Notes: a model not told the origin generated them from the sequence alone. 64,000 nt of DNA from an alpha proteobacterium U9-1i (GCA_000974665.1 BBSY01000003.1:310001-374000); one strand, 5' to 3'. Shown: positions 28,669-37,484, counted from the stretch's first letter. Translations and numbers: made by a program.

Positions 28669-29241
28669 TTACGCTAACACGCGTGTGTCGAGCGCCTCGA
28701 AGCATTCAGCGATCGAGTTGGTGTGCAGGATCGCTTCGACGAAGCTTGCGGGCGTGAGGTTGGCGTCGACCGTGTGCTGGATAAGGTGGAAGAAGGGCGC
28801 CCAGAAATCGTCTTCCGACAGAAACACCACGGGCTTCTCGTGCAGCGAAAGCCGCGCCCAGGAGAGCGTCTCGACCGCTTCTTCAAGCGTGCCGATGCCG
28901 CCGGGCAGCACGACGAAGGCGTCGCTTTCCTCAAACATGATGTGCTTGCGCTCGTGCATCGTATCCACCATGCGGTGGGTGACCTCGCGCAGCATGATTT
29001 CGCGGCGTTCCAGGAAGCGCGGCATGATGCCGAGCACGTCGCCGCCGGCATTGTGCGCCCCGCGCGCGACCGCGCCCATCAGCCCGGTTGAGCCGCCGCC
29101 ATAGACAAGACGCAGGCCCCGGCGCGCCAAGGCTTCGCCAAAGCGGGTGGCCAGATCGATGTATTCGGGGCGGGTGGCGTCAGAGGAGCCGCAATAGACG
29201 CAAACGGAACGAAGCGGGCCGGGACGTAAGGAATCTGCCAT
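28669..29241 (-). CDS. LOG family protein (TIGR00730), probable nucleoside-monophosphate phosphoribohydrolase
   Basis: 190 residues. Rossmann fold with VYGGGSTGLMGAVARG near 47, MHERKHIM near 96 and the diagnostic PGGIGTLEE at 113-121. Family members release the base from nucleoside 5'-monophosphates (cytokinin-activating LOG in plants). Divergent from the Atm1-like exporter with an 83-base gap. Confidence 0.9.
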   Translation of the reverse strand: MADSLRPGPLRSVCVYCGSSDATRPEYIDLATRFGEALARRGLRLVYGGGSTGLMGAVARGAHNAGGDVLGIMPRFLERREIMLREVTHRMVDTMHERKHIMFEESDAFVVLPGGIGTLEEAVETLSWARLSLHEKPVVFLSEDDFWAPFFHLIQHTVDANLTPASFVEAILHTNSIAECFEALDTRVLA

Positions 29242-29324
29242 GGGATACTACGGAACATGCCTAATGCGGCGCATTGCGGGCAACGCGCCCGGCGCCTAAG
29301 TGGTTTCACTCAGGAAGGTTATTC

Positions 29325-31166
29325 ATGCGCCGCGGCGAAGCAACGCCGAAATCCAAGCCAGTGAATGAAGCCGGCGATCTAGCGCCCCCGTTGGGGCGCA
29401 CGATTGCGCGGCTGATGTGGCTTGTTGGCGGGCTGAAAGGGCCCGGCTTTCAGGTGCGGCTGTGGATATCGCTGGCGCTCACCTTGGCGGGCAAGGTGCT
29501 GGCGGTGTTTTCGCCGTTGGTGCTGGCCGAGGGGATCAACGCGGTTTCCGAAGGGCGCACAGACGGGGCGTTCCACATCTTCATCGGGCTCGCGGGATTT
29601 TGGGCGGCGTTGCGCTTTGCCTCGACCGCTGGCCCGCAAATCCGCGACGCGATCTTCCAGCCGCTGAGCGAAGAGGCCCAGCGCCGCGCCGGCACGAAGG
29701 TGTTCGCGCACGTCCACGCCCTCTCGGTGCGTTTCCACCAATCCAAGCGCACCGGCGCGGTCTATCGCACCATCGAGCGCGGCGTGCGGGCGATCGATTT
29801 TCTCATCCGGTTCCTCGCGTTCAACATTGCGCCGACGGTGATCGAGCTTTTCCTGGCGGCCGGCGTGCTGACGTGGAAGTACGGCGCGATTTTCGCGGCC
29901 ATCGCGGCGGCGACGGTGGTGATCTATGCGTGGTTGACGTTCGGTGTGACCGAATGGCGGCTGAAGCACCGCCGCGAGATGAACGAGAAGGACACCGAGG
30001 CCGCGGGCCGCGCCGTGGACTCGTTGTTGAACTTTGAAACCGTGAAGAGCTTCGCGGCGGAGGATCGCGAAAGCGAACGCTATGATCGCGCGCTTGCTTC
30101 CTACGCCAGCGCGGCGGTGAAATCGAACACGTCGCTGGTGCTGCTCAACGTCGTGCAGAACGTCATTATGAACATCGGCCTGGTGTCGATGGTGATCGCG
30201 GCGGGCTGGCTTGCGACGCGCGGCGCCATGGGGCCGGGCGACATAACGGCGGTGATGTTGATCATGATCAACCTCTATGCGCCGTTGAACATTCTCGGGT
30301 TTGCGTATCGCGAGATCAAGCAAAGCTCGATCGACATGGAAAAGATGTTCGTGTTGCTCGATGAAGCGCCGGACGTGGCGGATGCGCCGGACGCACAGCC
30401 GCTGAAGGCGCAGCGCGGCGAGGTGACGTTCGAGGACGTGTCGTTCGCGCACGAAGGGCGCGACCGCGGGCTGAACGGCGTGTCGTTTACGGCGCGCGCC
30501 GGGGAGACGACGGCGGTGGTGGGGCCATCGGGGGCGGGCAAGTCCACCATCTTAAAGATGATCTATCGCTTCTATGATCCTGCGGGCGGGCGCGTTTTGA
30601 TCGATGGCCAGGATTTGCGCGACGTGACGCAAGCAAGTTTGCGCGGCGCATTGGGATTGGTGCCGCAGGACGTTGTGCTGTTCAACGATACGCTGCGGTA
30701 CAATCTCGCTTATGGCCGACCGGACGCGACACAGGATGAGTTGAACGAGGCGGCGCGGCGCGCGCAGCTCCTTGATTTCATCAACGGCTTGCCGCAAGGC
30801 TGGGACACGCGCGTGGGTGAACGCGGGCTCAAGCTGAGCGGCGGTGAGAAACAGCGCGTCGGCATCGCGCGCGTGGTGCTGAAGGATCCGAAGATACTCA
30901 TCCTCGACGAAGCGACCTCATCGCTCGACAGCGGCACGGAAGCGGAGGTGCAGGATGCGCTGGCGGAAGCCGCGCGCGGGCGCACGACAATCGTGGTGGC
31001 GCACCGGCTCTCCACCATTGCCGACGCGCAGCAGATTGTGGTGTTGGAGGATGGACGCATCGCCGAGCGCGGGACGCATGCGGCGCTGATCGCCAAGGAC
31101 GGGCTCTATGCCAGCTTGTGGAAGCGCCAGGCCGAAGAGCCCGACGCGGTGGTGGCGGCGGAATAA
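29325..31166 (+). CDS. Atm1-type ABC exporter (fused membrane and ATPase domains)
   Basis: 613 residues from ATG 29325 with AGGAAGG just upstream. Six-helix membrane domain (about 40-320), then a nucleotide-binding domain: Walker A GPSGAGKST near 405, signature LSGGEKQRV near 505, Walker B ILILDEATSSLD near 525. FHQSKRTGAVYRTIERG and LLNFETVKSFAAE identify the Atm1/HMT1 group, exporters of glutathione-linked sulfur or metal compounds. Homodimeric, inner membrane. Confidence 0.92.
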   Translation: MRRGEATPKSKPVNEAGDLAPPLGRTIARLMWLVGGLKGPGFQVRLWISLALTLAGKVLAVFSPLVLAEGINAVSEGRTDGAFHIFIGLAGFWAALRFASTAGPQIRDAIFQPLSEEAQRRAGTKVFAHVHALSVRFHQSKRTGAVYRTIERGVRAIDFLIRFLAFNIAPTVIELFLAAGVLTWKYGAIFAAIAAATVVIYAWLTFGVTEWRLKHRREMNEKDTEAAGRAVDSLLNFETVKSFAAEDRESERYDRALASYASAAVKSNTSLVLLNVVQNVIMNIGLVSMVIAAGWLATRGAMGPGDITAVMLIMINLYAPLNILGFAYREIKQSSIDMEKMFVLLDEAPDVADAPDAQPLKAQRGEVTFEDVSFAHEGRDRGLNGVSFTARAGETTAVVGPSGAGKSTILKMIYRFYDPAGGRVLIDGQDLRDVTQASLRGALGLVPQDVVLFNDTLRYNLAYGRPDATQDELNEAARRAQLLDFINGLPQGWDTRVGERGLKLSGGEKQRVGIARVVLKDPKILILDEATSSLDSGTEAEVQDALAEAARGRTTIVVAHRLSTIADAQQIVVLEDGRIAERGTHAALIAKDGLYASLWKRQAEEPDAVVAAE

Positions 31167-31167
31167 A

Positions 31168-31213
31168 ACCCCTGGGTTCCGGGTTCTCAGCTTCGCTGAG
31201 CCCCGGAATGACG
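31168..31213. repeat. Intergenic palindromic repeat
   Basis: CCCCTGGGTTCCGGGTTCTC followed by AGCTTCGCTGAG and CCCCGGAATGACG forms a hairpin between two convergent genes. The same module, with small changes, is present inside the E2 coding region at 2174-2215. Confidence 0.65.
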
Positions 31214-31219
31214 AGGCAA

Positions 31220-32806
31220 CTAGCGCCCCAAATCGCGCGCGATCACGCGCGCGGCATTGTGCCCTGGCGCGCCGGTGACGCCGCCGCCGGGATGTGTGCC
31301 GCTGCCGCATTGGTAGAGCGCTTTGATCGGTGTGCGATAATCGCCGTGGCCGAGCACTGGGCGGGCGCTGAACAACTGATCGAGCGAGAGCGCGCCGTGC
31401 ATGATGTCGCCGCCGACGAGGCCAAAGGTGCGTTCGAGATCGAGCGGCGACAGCACTTGGCGGCCGAGCACGCTTTTAGCGAAGCCGGGCGCGTGTTTGT
31501 CGACGGTGGCGATCATGAGATCGGCGACCTCGCGTTTGTGATCGTCCCACGAACGACCGTCGCTCAACTGCGGCTGCACGTGCTGGCAGAAGAGGCTGGC
31601 GACGTGTTGGCCGGCCGGGGCGAGGCTATCGTCGAGCGTTGACGGAATCAGCATTTCGACGATCGGTTCGCGCGACCAGCCGTGCGCGCGCGCGTCGTCA
31701 TAAGCGCGCTCCATGTAGGCGAGCGAGGGCGCGATGATGATGCCGCCGGTGAGGTGGTCGCCGGCTTGCGGCTTTGCGGTGAAGCGCGGCAACTCAGACA
31801 GCGCGACATTCATGCGGAAGGTGCCGGAGCCAACGCGGTAGCGCTCGATGCGTTCACGGAAATCGGCGGGCTGATGCGCGGGATCGACCAGGCGCTGAAA
31901 GAGAAGCTTCGGGTTGAGGTTGGAGACGATTGCGCGGGCGGTGAAGCTTTCGCCGCTGTCCGTGACAATTCCGATGGCCTTGCCGTTTTCGACCAACACT
32001 TCGCGCACGGTGACGTCGGTGCGGATATCGACGCCGCGTTCGCGGCAGCAGGCGGCCATGGCTTGCGTGATGGCGCCCATGCCGCCGATGGCGTGGCCCC
32101 ACTGGCCTTTGACGCCGTTCACTTCGCCGAACACGTGATGCAGCAGCACGTAAGCCGAGCCTGGCGTGTACGGGCTCGCATAATTGCCGACGATGGAGTC
32201 AAAGCCGAACAAAGCCTTGATCGGCGTGCTTTCGAACCAATGATCGAGCCAATCGCCGGCGGATTTGGTGAAGAGGTCGAGCAGGTCGCGCTTGGCGGTG
32301 AGGTCGAGCTTGTTGAGCTTGCCGGCGAGTTGCGCGGCGCGCAAAGCTTCGTCGATTGCAGCGACGATGCCGTGCTCAACGATGTTGGGTGGCGCTTGCA
32401 GCAAGAGCGCACGGACGGTGTCGGCGATCACGTCGAGGCGGCGTTCGTATTCGGGCAGGCGTTCGGCATCCTTCACCGAGAAGCGCGCGACTTCCGCTTG
32501 CGTGATGCCGGGGCCCGACATGAGGTAGTCGCCGTTTTCGAGCGGCAGGAAGTTCGAGACTTTGCGTGGGACGATCCGTAAGCCGTGGCGGTGCAGTTCT
32601 AGGTCGGCGATGACCTTGGGGTTCAACAACGAGACGGTGTAGGCGGCGACTGAATTGCGGAAGCCGGGGTGGAATTCCTCCGTAAGGGCCGCGCCGCCGA
32701 CCACGCCCCGGCGCTCCAGCACCTGAACCTTGAGGCCGGCCCTCGCGAGATAGGCCGCGCAGACCAAGCCGTTGTGGCCACCGCCGATGATGAGAACGTC
32801 ATACAC
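31220..32806 (-). CDS. FAD-dependent oxidoreductase, CrtI/PYROXD2-like
   Basis: 528 residues. N-terminal dinucleotide fold VLIIGGGHNGLVCAAYLARA with VLERRGVVGGAA, and the C-terminal FAD motif LYQCGSGTHPGGGVTGAPGH near 495. Related to phytoene desaturases and PYROXD2; no carotenoid genes lie nearby, so pigment synthesis is not implied. Substrate unknown. Convergent with the Atm1-like gene; a tRNA-Cys lies just upstream. Confidence 0.88.
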   Translation of the reverse strand: MYDVLIIGGGHNGLVCAAYLARAGLKVQVLERRGVVGGAALTEEFHPGFRNSVAAYTVSLLNPKVIADLELHRHGLRIVPRKVSNFLPLENGDYLMSGPGITQAEVARFSVKDAERLPEYERRLDVIADTVRALLLQAPPNIVEHGIVAAIDEALRAAQLAGKLNKLDLTAKRDLLDLFTKSAGDWLDHWFESTPIKALFGFDSIVGNYASPYTPGSAYVLLHHVFGEVNGVKGQWGHAIGGMGAITQAMAACCRERGVDIRTDVTVREVLVENGKAIGIVTDSGESFTARAIVSNLNPKLLFQRLVDPAHQPADFRERIERYRVGSGTFRMNVALSELPRFTAKPQAGDHLTGGIIIAPSLAYMERAYDDARAHGWSREPIVEMLIPSTLDDSLAPAGQHVASLFCQHVQPQLSDGRSWDDHKREVADLMIATVDKHAPGFAKSVLGRQVLSPLDLERTFGLVGGDIMHGALSLDQLFSARPVLGHGDYRTPIKALYQCGSGTHPGGGVTGAPGHNAARVIARDLGR

Positions 32807-32847
32807 GCTGGCGGTTCTGGCCTAGGTCGCGCGCGGGCGGAAGAGCG

Positions 32848-32921
32848 TGGAGGCCTCGCCCGGAATCGAACCGGGGTGCGCGGATTTGCAGTCCGCTGCG
32901 TCACCACTCCGCCACGAGGCC
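32848..32921 (-). tRNA. tRNA-Cys (GCA)
   Basis: Complete cloverleaf on the minus strand: acceptor GGCCTCG/CGAGGCC, anticodon loop CTGCAAA with GCA, T-loop GGTTCGATTCC and encoded 3' CCA (32850-32848). Confidence 0.97.
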
Positions 32922-33035
32922 AACCGGAAGGCGCGGTCCCTGTGGTGTAGCGGGCGCGCTGGGCCGGGATACCTAGGCGGCTTCCGTAAGGTGGGCAAGT
33001 GATGGCCACCGACCTTGGTGAACCAAACCTCTCCG

Positions 33036-33050
33036 TTAACCCGGTCTTAA
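33036..33050 (+). promoter_or_regulatory. CtrA-type binding box
   Basis: TTAACCCGGTCTTAA is a perfect TTAA-N7-TTAA match to the CtrA consensus known from Caulobacter. It lies in the 362-base gap between the two tRNA genes, about 60 bases before a strong terminator. Confidence 0.5.
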
Positions 33051-33079
33051 CCGGTTAGTGGGATGTTCAGCATGTCTTC

Positions 33080-33144
33080 CCTTGGAGACACCCCACCATA
33101 CCCAACGCCTTCGAGGGGGCTTCGGCCCCCTCGCTTTCCTTTTG
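33080..33144 (+). ncRNA. Candidate short transcript ending in UUCG terminator
   Basis: Between the CtrA-type box and the terminator there is room for an RNA of roughly 60-65 nt beginning near 33080. It contains GGAGACACCCCACC before the hairpin. No protein gene explains the terminator. An ORF at 33063 (MFSMSSLGDTPPYPTPSRGL) reads through the hairpin and is unlikely. The 5' end is inferred from spacing only. Confidence 0.35.
33112..33140 (+). terminator. Rho-independent terminator with UUCG tetraloop
   Basis: CGAGGGGGC (33112-33120), loop TTCG, GCCCCCTCG (33125-33133), followed by CTTTCCTTTT. Confidence 0.85.
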
Positions 33145-33283
33145 GGGGTTGGGTTGTCGCCCGCGCGTCCGGGCGGAAAACCGCTTCACACTTTTCCTGA
33201 CGCGCGGGGCGCAGCGATCAGGGCTTTTCCCGCCACGCCGAACTTGATAGAGAGCGCTCCGCGTTCGTTTCAGGCGACGCTGT

Positions 33284-33358
33284 TCCTCGGTAGCTCAGTG
33301 GTAGAGCAATCGACTGTTAATCGATTGGTCGTAGGTTCGAATCCTACCCGGGGAGCCA
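33284..33358 (+). tRNA. tRNA-Asn (GTT), probable island attachment site
   Basis: Acceptor TCCTCGG/CCGGGGA, D-arm TAGCTCAGTGGTAGAGC, anticodon loop CTGTTAA with GTT, T-arm TAGGTTCGAATCCTA, encoded CCA at 33356-33358. Gene content changes abruptly after its 3' end, as expected if the 3' part serves as an integration site. No second copy of the 3' end is seen to the right within the window. Confidence 0.97.
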
Positions 33359-33566
33359 TTCAAATTCACATAAACCCCTGTTGTTGATCAAATTTATTGA
33401 TCTCATCGGGGTGCGGCTTGCAAAAAACCTACCATTCCACCTACCGTCTGGGGCTCGGATATTTTCCAGGGGCGTCGGTTGGCGCTTCCGTTCGTCCGCG
33501 CTTGCACTAGCGTCTTGGGTGCGAAACGCGACGAGCACAATCGTCGCGGGCGAACCGGGGGCGGTT

Positions 33567-34241
33567 ATGGATTGGTTGGGCGACGCCTGGCGCTGGCTTA
33601 TGGCGCAGTATGTGAACTGGGAATTGTTGCTCAGGTTTTTGGAGGTCCTGATCTGGCCGCTCATCACTTTGGTCGGATTGGTCATGGTCCAGCCCGGTCG
33701 AATCATCACCGCCCTCCTGGACGGCGGGGAAATCTCGGCTGGGCCGGCGACGTTCAAGTTTCGGCAAAAGCTTGATCAAGTGGCCGCGACGGTTGATGCC
33801 GGCTCTGAGGCTGCTGACGAGGGGATTGCCGACGAGGGGATCCCGCCCGAGCCAGCGGCGCAGCCGCGGGGCGACAGCGATCCCTACACGACGGTGATGA
33901 ACGGGTGGGGTCTCGTTACCGAAACGCTGGCCTCGCTGGCGCAGCTGGCTGGATTGCCCGCGCATCGCAAGATCAAGCCCTTAGATACAGTCGAAGCGCT
34001 TCTCGATGCGGGCCTCATCGATCGAAAGCTTCAGCGCAGCATTGAGCAGCTGTTCGAGTACCGGAACTCTGTCCGAACGACGGGATCGGCGCGTGCGGAG
34101 CGGCGCGGCCTGACGCAGGACGTGGCTGAAGAGTATTTCGAGAACGCGGACAAGGTGAAACGCAGCCTCTCAATTACCGTGAAACGCAGGCTCGGTATGG
34201 GCCCCAAAGGGGGCGACCGCCCGAGCTCACAACTCAACTAG
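33567..34241 (+). CDS. Hypothetical membrane-anchored protein
   Basis: 224 residues from ATG 33567. One N-terminal hydrophobic segment (VLIWPLITLVGLVMVQPGRI), then an acidic linker and a helical soluble domain with KPLDTVEALLDAGLIDRKLQ followed by FEYRNSVRT. The C-terminal half resembles helical domains of proteins that follow a single TM anchor in islands; no function known. The 208 bases between tRNA-Asn and this start hold no clear gene. First gene of the putative island. Confidence 0.7.
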   Translation: MDWLGDAWRWLMAQYVNWELLLRFLEVLIWPLITLVGLVMVQPGRIITALLDGGEISAGPATFKFRQKLDQVAATVDAGSEAADEGIADEGIPPEPAAQPRGDSDPYTTVMNGWGLVTETLASLAQLAGLPAHRKIKPLDTVEALLDAGLIDRKLQRSIEQLFEYRNSVRTTGSARAERRGLTQDVAEEYFENADKVKRSLSITVKRRLGMGPKGGDRPSSQLN

Positions 34242-34263
34242 CGTTGAGGCGGCGGGGCCGTTT

Positions 34264-35130
34264 ATGTCGCGACCTACTTTGCGGGCGGTTGTTATCGGCA
34301 TTCCGCTGGTGCTCGGTCTCATTGGAGCGGCCCTTATCGCGGTCGAACGTGATGAGGTACTGGCGCGCGCCGAGCCGCCGCAGCTGGTCGAGGGTGCCAA
34401 CCGGCCGTCCAACCTGTCGGAATCGCTCCGCGACAATTGGCTCTGGCTGCCGTCACCGGATCACGCATTGGCTTGGCTGACTTTGCTTCTCGTGATCGGT
34501 ACTGCCGCTTTGGCCTATTACACGGCAAATCTCTGGAAGGAGGCTCGGACAAGCACGAAACTAACGCTGGAAAATTTGCTTGAATCCCATCGTCGCGAGG
34601 TGCGCGCATACGTAAACATCGCGAGCGCGCGTATTACGTACAACGTGCAAACGCGTCTTTGGGAGAGTCGCATAGAGTTTCGCAATTTCGGGCGGACACC
34701 GGCACAGCGCGTGCGCATATTCGGTGTCCTAGAACTTCATACCTGGCCGTTAAGTCCCGCTGCGCTAAAGCCAATCAACGCGGAGGATCCAGACGCTTCA
34801 AATTTTGTGCTTGGACCGTCTTCTGGTCGGACCAAAATCGATCTGCTGTCGGTCCAGGGGTATGAGGCGCTCTACGGAGTTGACTACCAGAAGCTAAAGA
34901 CAGCCACATACGACGCGCCGGCGGATCAGATGCTCGTCGCTCACGGACAGATCCATTACATTGATGCGTTTCAGCAGCCTCGCGTCACCTCGTATCGGTA
35001 CTATGTGGGTGGCAAAGAGGGGCTACACGATGAGGTCCGGTGGGATCAGTTCACCAAAGATCGCGCGCTGCGTGATGGCGACGTCACATTTCGTATGGCC
35101 GCGCATTCCGCTGGGAACGAAGCAACGTAG
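34264..35130 (+). CDS. Hypothetical protein with two transmembrane segments
   Basis: 288 residues. Two hydrophobic helices (AVVIGIPLVLGLIGAALIAV and LAWLTLLLVIGTAALAYYTA) precede a soluble beta-rich domain starting near REVRAYVNIASARI. The pattern of two helices, a LWKEAR linker and a VRAYV domain is common for alphaproteobacterial orphan proteins of unknown function. Starts 22 bases after the previous stop, probably the same transcript. Confidence 0.7.
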   Translation: MSRPTLRAVVIGIPLVLGLIGAALIAVERDEVLARAEPPQLVEGANRPSNLSESLRDNWLWLPSPDHALAWLTLLLVIGTAALAYYTANLWKEARTSTKLTLENLLESHRREVRAYVNIASARITYNVQTRLWESRIEFRNFGRTPAQRVRIFGVLELHTWPLSPAALKPINAEDPDASNFVLGPSSGRTKIDLLSVQGYEALYGVDYQKLKTATYDAPADQMLVAHGQIHYIDAFQQPRVTSYRYYVGGKEGLHDEVRWDQFTKDRALRDGDVTFRMAAHSAGNEAT

Positions 35131-35162
35131 CATTTAGTGCGACGAACCTGTGATCGGGGGAG

Positions 35163-35960
35163 CTAATCGCTGACCTGTCTCCACGTCAGTTTCTCCCAAT
35201 CTCCACTCCAATTCACCTCGACCATCACACTTTGCGGCGGTCCATCGTTATGACCAGACGACGCCACAAGCGTGGCTCGGTACAAGCCGTGGAGGTCAAA
35301 TATCTTGTCCAGCACGTGAGGCCAGTCCGCATGCACCGACAGCTTGTTGTCGGCTTCGCTCACTCGCATGAACGTGACAACCGCCCAGATGCCAGGGTGT
35401 GCCAGAATCTCGTCGCGCATTGAGATCGGGTGCGGAAGTTCAACCTCAACGAATGGCTTCCCGTCGATTGAGCGAGAAAGCGCCGTGAGTGCGACTTGGC
35501 CGTAGGCGCGCCAGCCGCCAAGTGCGTCGGCGCGAAGGCGCAGGTAGGTCGCGCGAAACTCTGTCACGGCGACTAGTGCTGGAACGCTCGAGTGTGGGCC
35601 GCTTACACGCTCGACGTTGCGTGTCGGCGCCAATACTGAGAGCGAGAATTTCGCCGAGTTTTTTGCTTCGTACTCTTCGATGCGCTGGCGATCACGTTCT
35701 GCAAGCGTTGCCGGAATTTCGATAATATCCCAAAGGTACGACAGCGGCAGCACGATCAAGGGTGCGATGAACGCCGCCGTCCGGGAGATAATCTCGCTGC
35801 TCGCTGTCGCCGATCCGAGCAAATGCCAGAGCATGACGACGTAGATCGCATACAGAAGAAGAACGATCAGAAGCCGGTCGGGGCGTTCTAGACCGAGGCG
35901 CTTAAGTGAGACCTTAAACGCCTGTCCGAGTATGTTGCTCCAGTAGTCCCGCTTGCGCAT
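35163..35960 (-). CDS. Hypothetical protein with two transmembrane segments
   Basis: 265 residues from ATG 35960. Two adjacent helices (LLIVLLLYAIYVVMLWHLL; IISRTAAFIAPLIVLPLSYL) and a C-terminal soluble domain with several Trp and Val-rich strands. Not recognised. Convergent with the preceding pair. The frame is open upstream of 35960, but ATG at MRKRDYW is the most credible start. Confidence 0.65.
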   Translation of the reverse strand: MRKRDYWSNILGQAFKVSLKRLGLERPDRLLIVLLLYAIYVVMLWHLLGSATASSEIISRTAAFIAPLIVLPLSYLWDIIEIPATLAERDRQRIEEYEAKNSAKFSLSVLAPTRNVERVSGPHSSVPALVAVTEFRATYLRLRADALGGWRAYGQVALTALSRSIDGKPFVEVELPHPISMRDEILAHPGIWAVVTFMRVSEADNKLSVHADWPHVLDKIFDLHGLYRATLVASSGHNDGPPQSVMVEVNWSGDWEKLTWRQVSD

Positions 35961-36051
35961 TGCGCCTGCATACAGCGAGTCTACGGGCTTACGGCTGCGG
36001 AACGAATCCGCGTTCGGTGGCGCGCGTCCGGCGTTCCAGCACAGTAACAAC

Positions 36052-36318
36052 TCATCGCTTGCTGAGACGAGCCTCGAGCATCCGAATGAGATCTCGGTCG
36101 CTCGGCTCGCGGCGATCGGGCCGCGCGAAATTTGCAAGCGCACCAGTGAGCGCCTCGATCTCAGTGCAGCCGTCGCGCTTCGTAATCGCGTCTAGATCGC
36201 GCAGCGCAGCCGGCGGCAGCAGGAAAGCTTTCTGGCGATAGCCCGAAGCCACTTTGGCGGCCCGACTCGCGGCGGTGCGTTCTGAGGGCGTCGGCGGGGA
36301 TTTGCTCTTGGCGGCCAT
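36052..36318 (-). CDS. Small ribbon-helix-helix-like regulator
   Basis: 88 residues: a basic N-terminal tail, then KAFLLPPAALRDLDAITKRD and CTEIEALTGALANFA, which fits the strand-helix-helix pattern of CopG/Arc-type repressors. The start is preceded by a dense set of AGCTAG-containing palindromes, so autoregulation is likely. Probably controls the divergent gene at 36515. Confidence 0.65.
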   Translation of the reverse strand: MAAKSKSPPTPSERTAASRAAKVASGYRQKAFLLPPAALRDLDAITKRDGCTEIEALTGALANFARPDRREPSDRDLIRMLEARLSKR

Positions 36319-36330
36319 TGCAGGGAACTC

Positions 36331-36404
36331 CTAGCTACGCGCCGGAGCGTAGCTAGTTATAAGCTAGTTGACAAGCGCGTTTACCATAGCTAGATTGTAG
36401 CTAG
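36331..36404. promoter_or_regulatory. Operator cluster of five AGCTAG motifs
   Basis: A perfect inverted repeat CTAGCTACGC (36331-36340)/GCGTAGCTAG (36347-36356), followed by AGCTAG at 36362, TAGCTAG at 36387 and GTAGCTAG at 36397. Located between the divergent RHH-like regulator and the 36515 gene. Confidence 0.7.
36368..36396 (+). promoter_or_regulatory. Sigma-70 type promoter for the 36515 gene
   Basis: TTGACA at 36368-36373, 17-base spacer, TAGATT at 36391-36396. The -10 region overlaps two AGCTAG motifs, so a bound repressor would block it. Confidence 0.6.
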
Positions 36405-36449
36405 TCGCATGGGATGCGGCGCAGGTCTTTCTCAAACCCAGACACGGAA

Positions 36450-36478
36450 AAGGCCGGGCGTTTGCCGCGCCCGGCCTT
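36450..36478 (+). other. Strong stem-loop in the leader of the 36515 gene
   Basis: AAGGCCGGGCG (36450-36460) and CGCCCGGCCTT (36468-36478) form a perfect 11-base stem, 37 bases before the start codon and downstream of the predicted promoter. No clear U-run follows, so attenuation or mRNA stabilisation are both possible. Confidence 0.5.
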
Positions 36479-36514
36479 CGCGTCCCTTCCGGGTCGCACA
36501 TCGGAGCTTACCCG

Positions 36515-37417
36515 ATGCATACCCAACGTAGCACACCCAACCCGAGCGTAAGCGCGGGCTGGCTTACCAAGAGCGCGGCGACCTCTGCCGTGATCCTCTC
36601 GGCAGCGCTCGCCGCCTTCGGCATCGCGTCGGCGTTCTGGCCCCGCCTGGTCGAACAAGACCCGGTGGCCTGGATCGCCGCTGGCGTGATCGTCGGCGTC
36701 GTCGCCGTGAGCGAGGCCGCCGCGTCGCTCTTGCTCGTCCACGCCGCCAACCGTGCGGCAGAGCGGGAGCACGCATGGGCATGGGCCGCGCGGCTGGCAT
36801 TCATCGCTTGCACCGCAGCCAACGTGCTCGCCGGTCACTACGGCGCCGAGGCGATCAATACCCGCCTTGTCTCACCGCAGCGCGCGCCGTTCGAGTCGGC
36901 GCTCTCCAGCGCGGAGGCGTTGCTTGAGCTGGCACAGAACACCAAGGTCGACATTGAAGCGCGCCACGCGCGCGAGATCGCTGGCCTAGAGCGCGAGTTC
37001 GAGGCTGAGCGCCAAACGAACCCTACGTTCGTCACAACGCGCGGACGCCAACAGGAGGAGCAGCGCGCGGCGATGCGGGCGCGCCAAGCCGCCGAGCTTC
37101 GCGAAGCGCAAGGCGAGATCAGCCGCGCCACCGAAGGCGTGAGCGACGCTCAGGCCAACATGGAGCGGGCGCCGGCGGGTTTCGCTCAGGAGCAAATGTG
37201 GGGTTTCGCCGCGTTGCTGGAGCTTCTCAAAGGCTTGCTCGTTCGCGTCGCCACGCCGTCGCGCCGGCGCCGCAGGGTCGAGGGGGCGGTGATCCCGATC
37301 GACCCCGCCGCTTATGCGGAGATGACCGAGGACGAGTTGCAGGCGATCCTTTCGCACGGTCGCTCAGTCTCGGCCCTCGCTCAGCACGCGCTCCGTCGAC
37401 GGCAGCAAGCCGCCTAA
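36515..37417 (+). CDS. Hypothetical membrane protein with coiled coil
   Basis: 300 residues. Three hydrophobic helices in the first 115 residues (about 20-40, 50-75 and 88-110), then a long charged coiled coil (about 120-220) and a basic C-terminal segment with RVATPSRRRRRVEG. Resembles structural or mobilisation-region membrane proteins of integrative elements, but no family could be named. Driven by the operator-overlapped promoter and followed by a terminator. Confidence 0.7.
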   Translation: MHTQRSTPNPSVSAGWLTKSAATSAVILSAALAAFGIASAFWPRLVEQDPVAWIAAGVIVGVVAVSEAAASLLLVHAANRAAEREHAWAWAARLAFIACTAANVLAGHYGAEAINTRLVSPQRAPFESALSSAEALLELAQNTKVDIEARHAREIAGLEREFEAERQTNPTFVTTRGRQQEEQRAAMRARQAAELREAQGEISRATEGVSDAQANMERAPAGFAQEQMWGFAALLELLKGLLVRVATPSRRRRRVEGAVIPIDPAAYAEMTEDELQAILSHGRSVSALAQHALRRRQQAA

Positions 37418-37444
37418 CCATGAAAGCGCCTGCAGATGCAGGTC

Positions 37445-37477
37445 AGCGCCCCGCTTCGAGAGATCGAGCGGGGCGCT
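37445..37477 (+). terminator. Stem-loop after the 36515 gene
   Basis: AGCGCCCCGCT (37445-37455)/AGCGGGGCGCT (37467-37477), a perfect 11-base stem 28 bases after the stop. No T-run follows. Confidence 0.55.
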
Positions 37478-37484
37478 CGTCGTC

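Noticed and set aside
31220-32806. Phytoene desaturase in a carotenoid pathway
   Set aside because: The family match is to CrtI/PYROXD2 in general; the nearby squalene/phytoene-synthase-like gene lacks Asp-rich motifs and lies 17 kb away.
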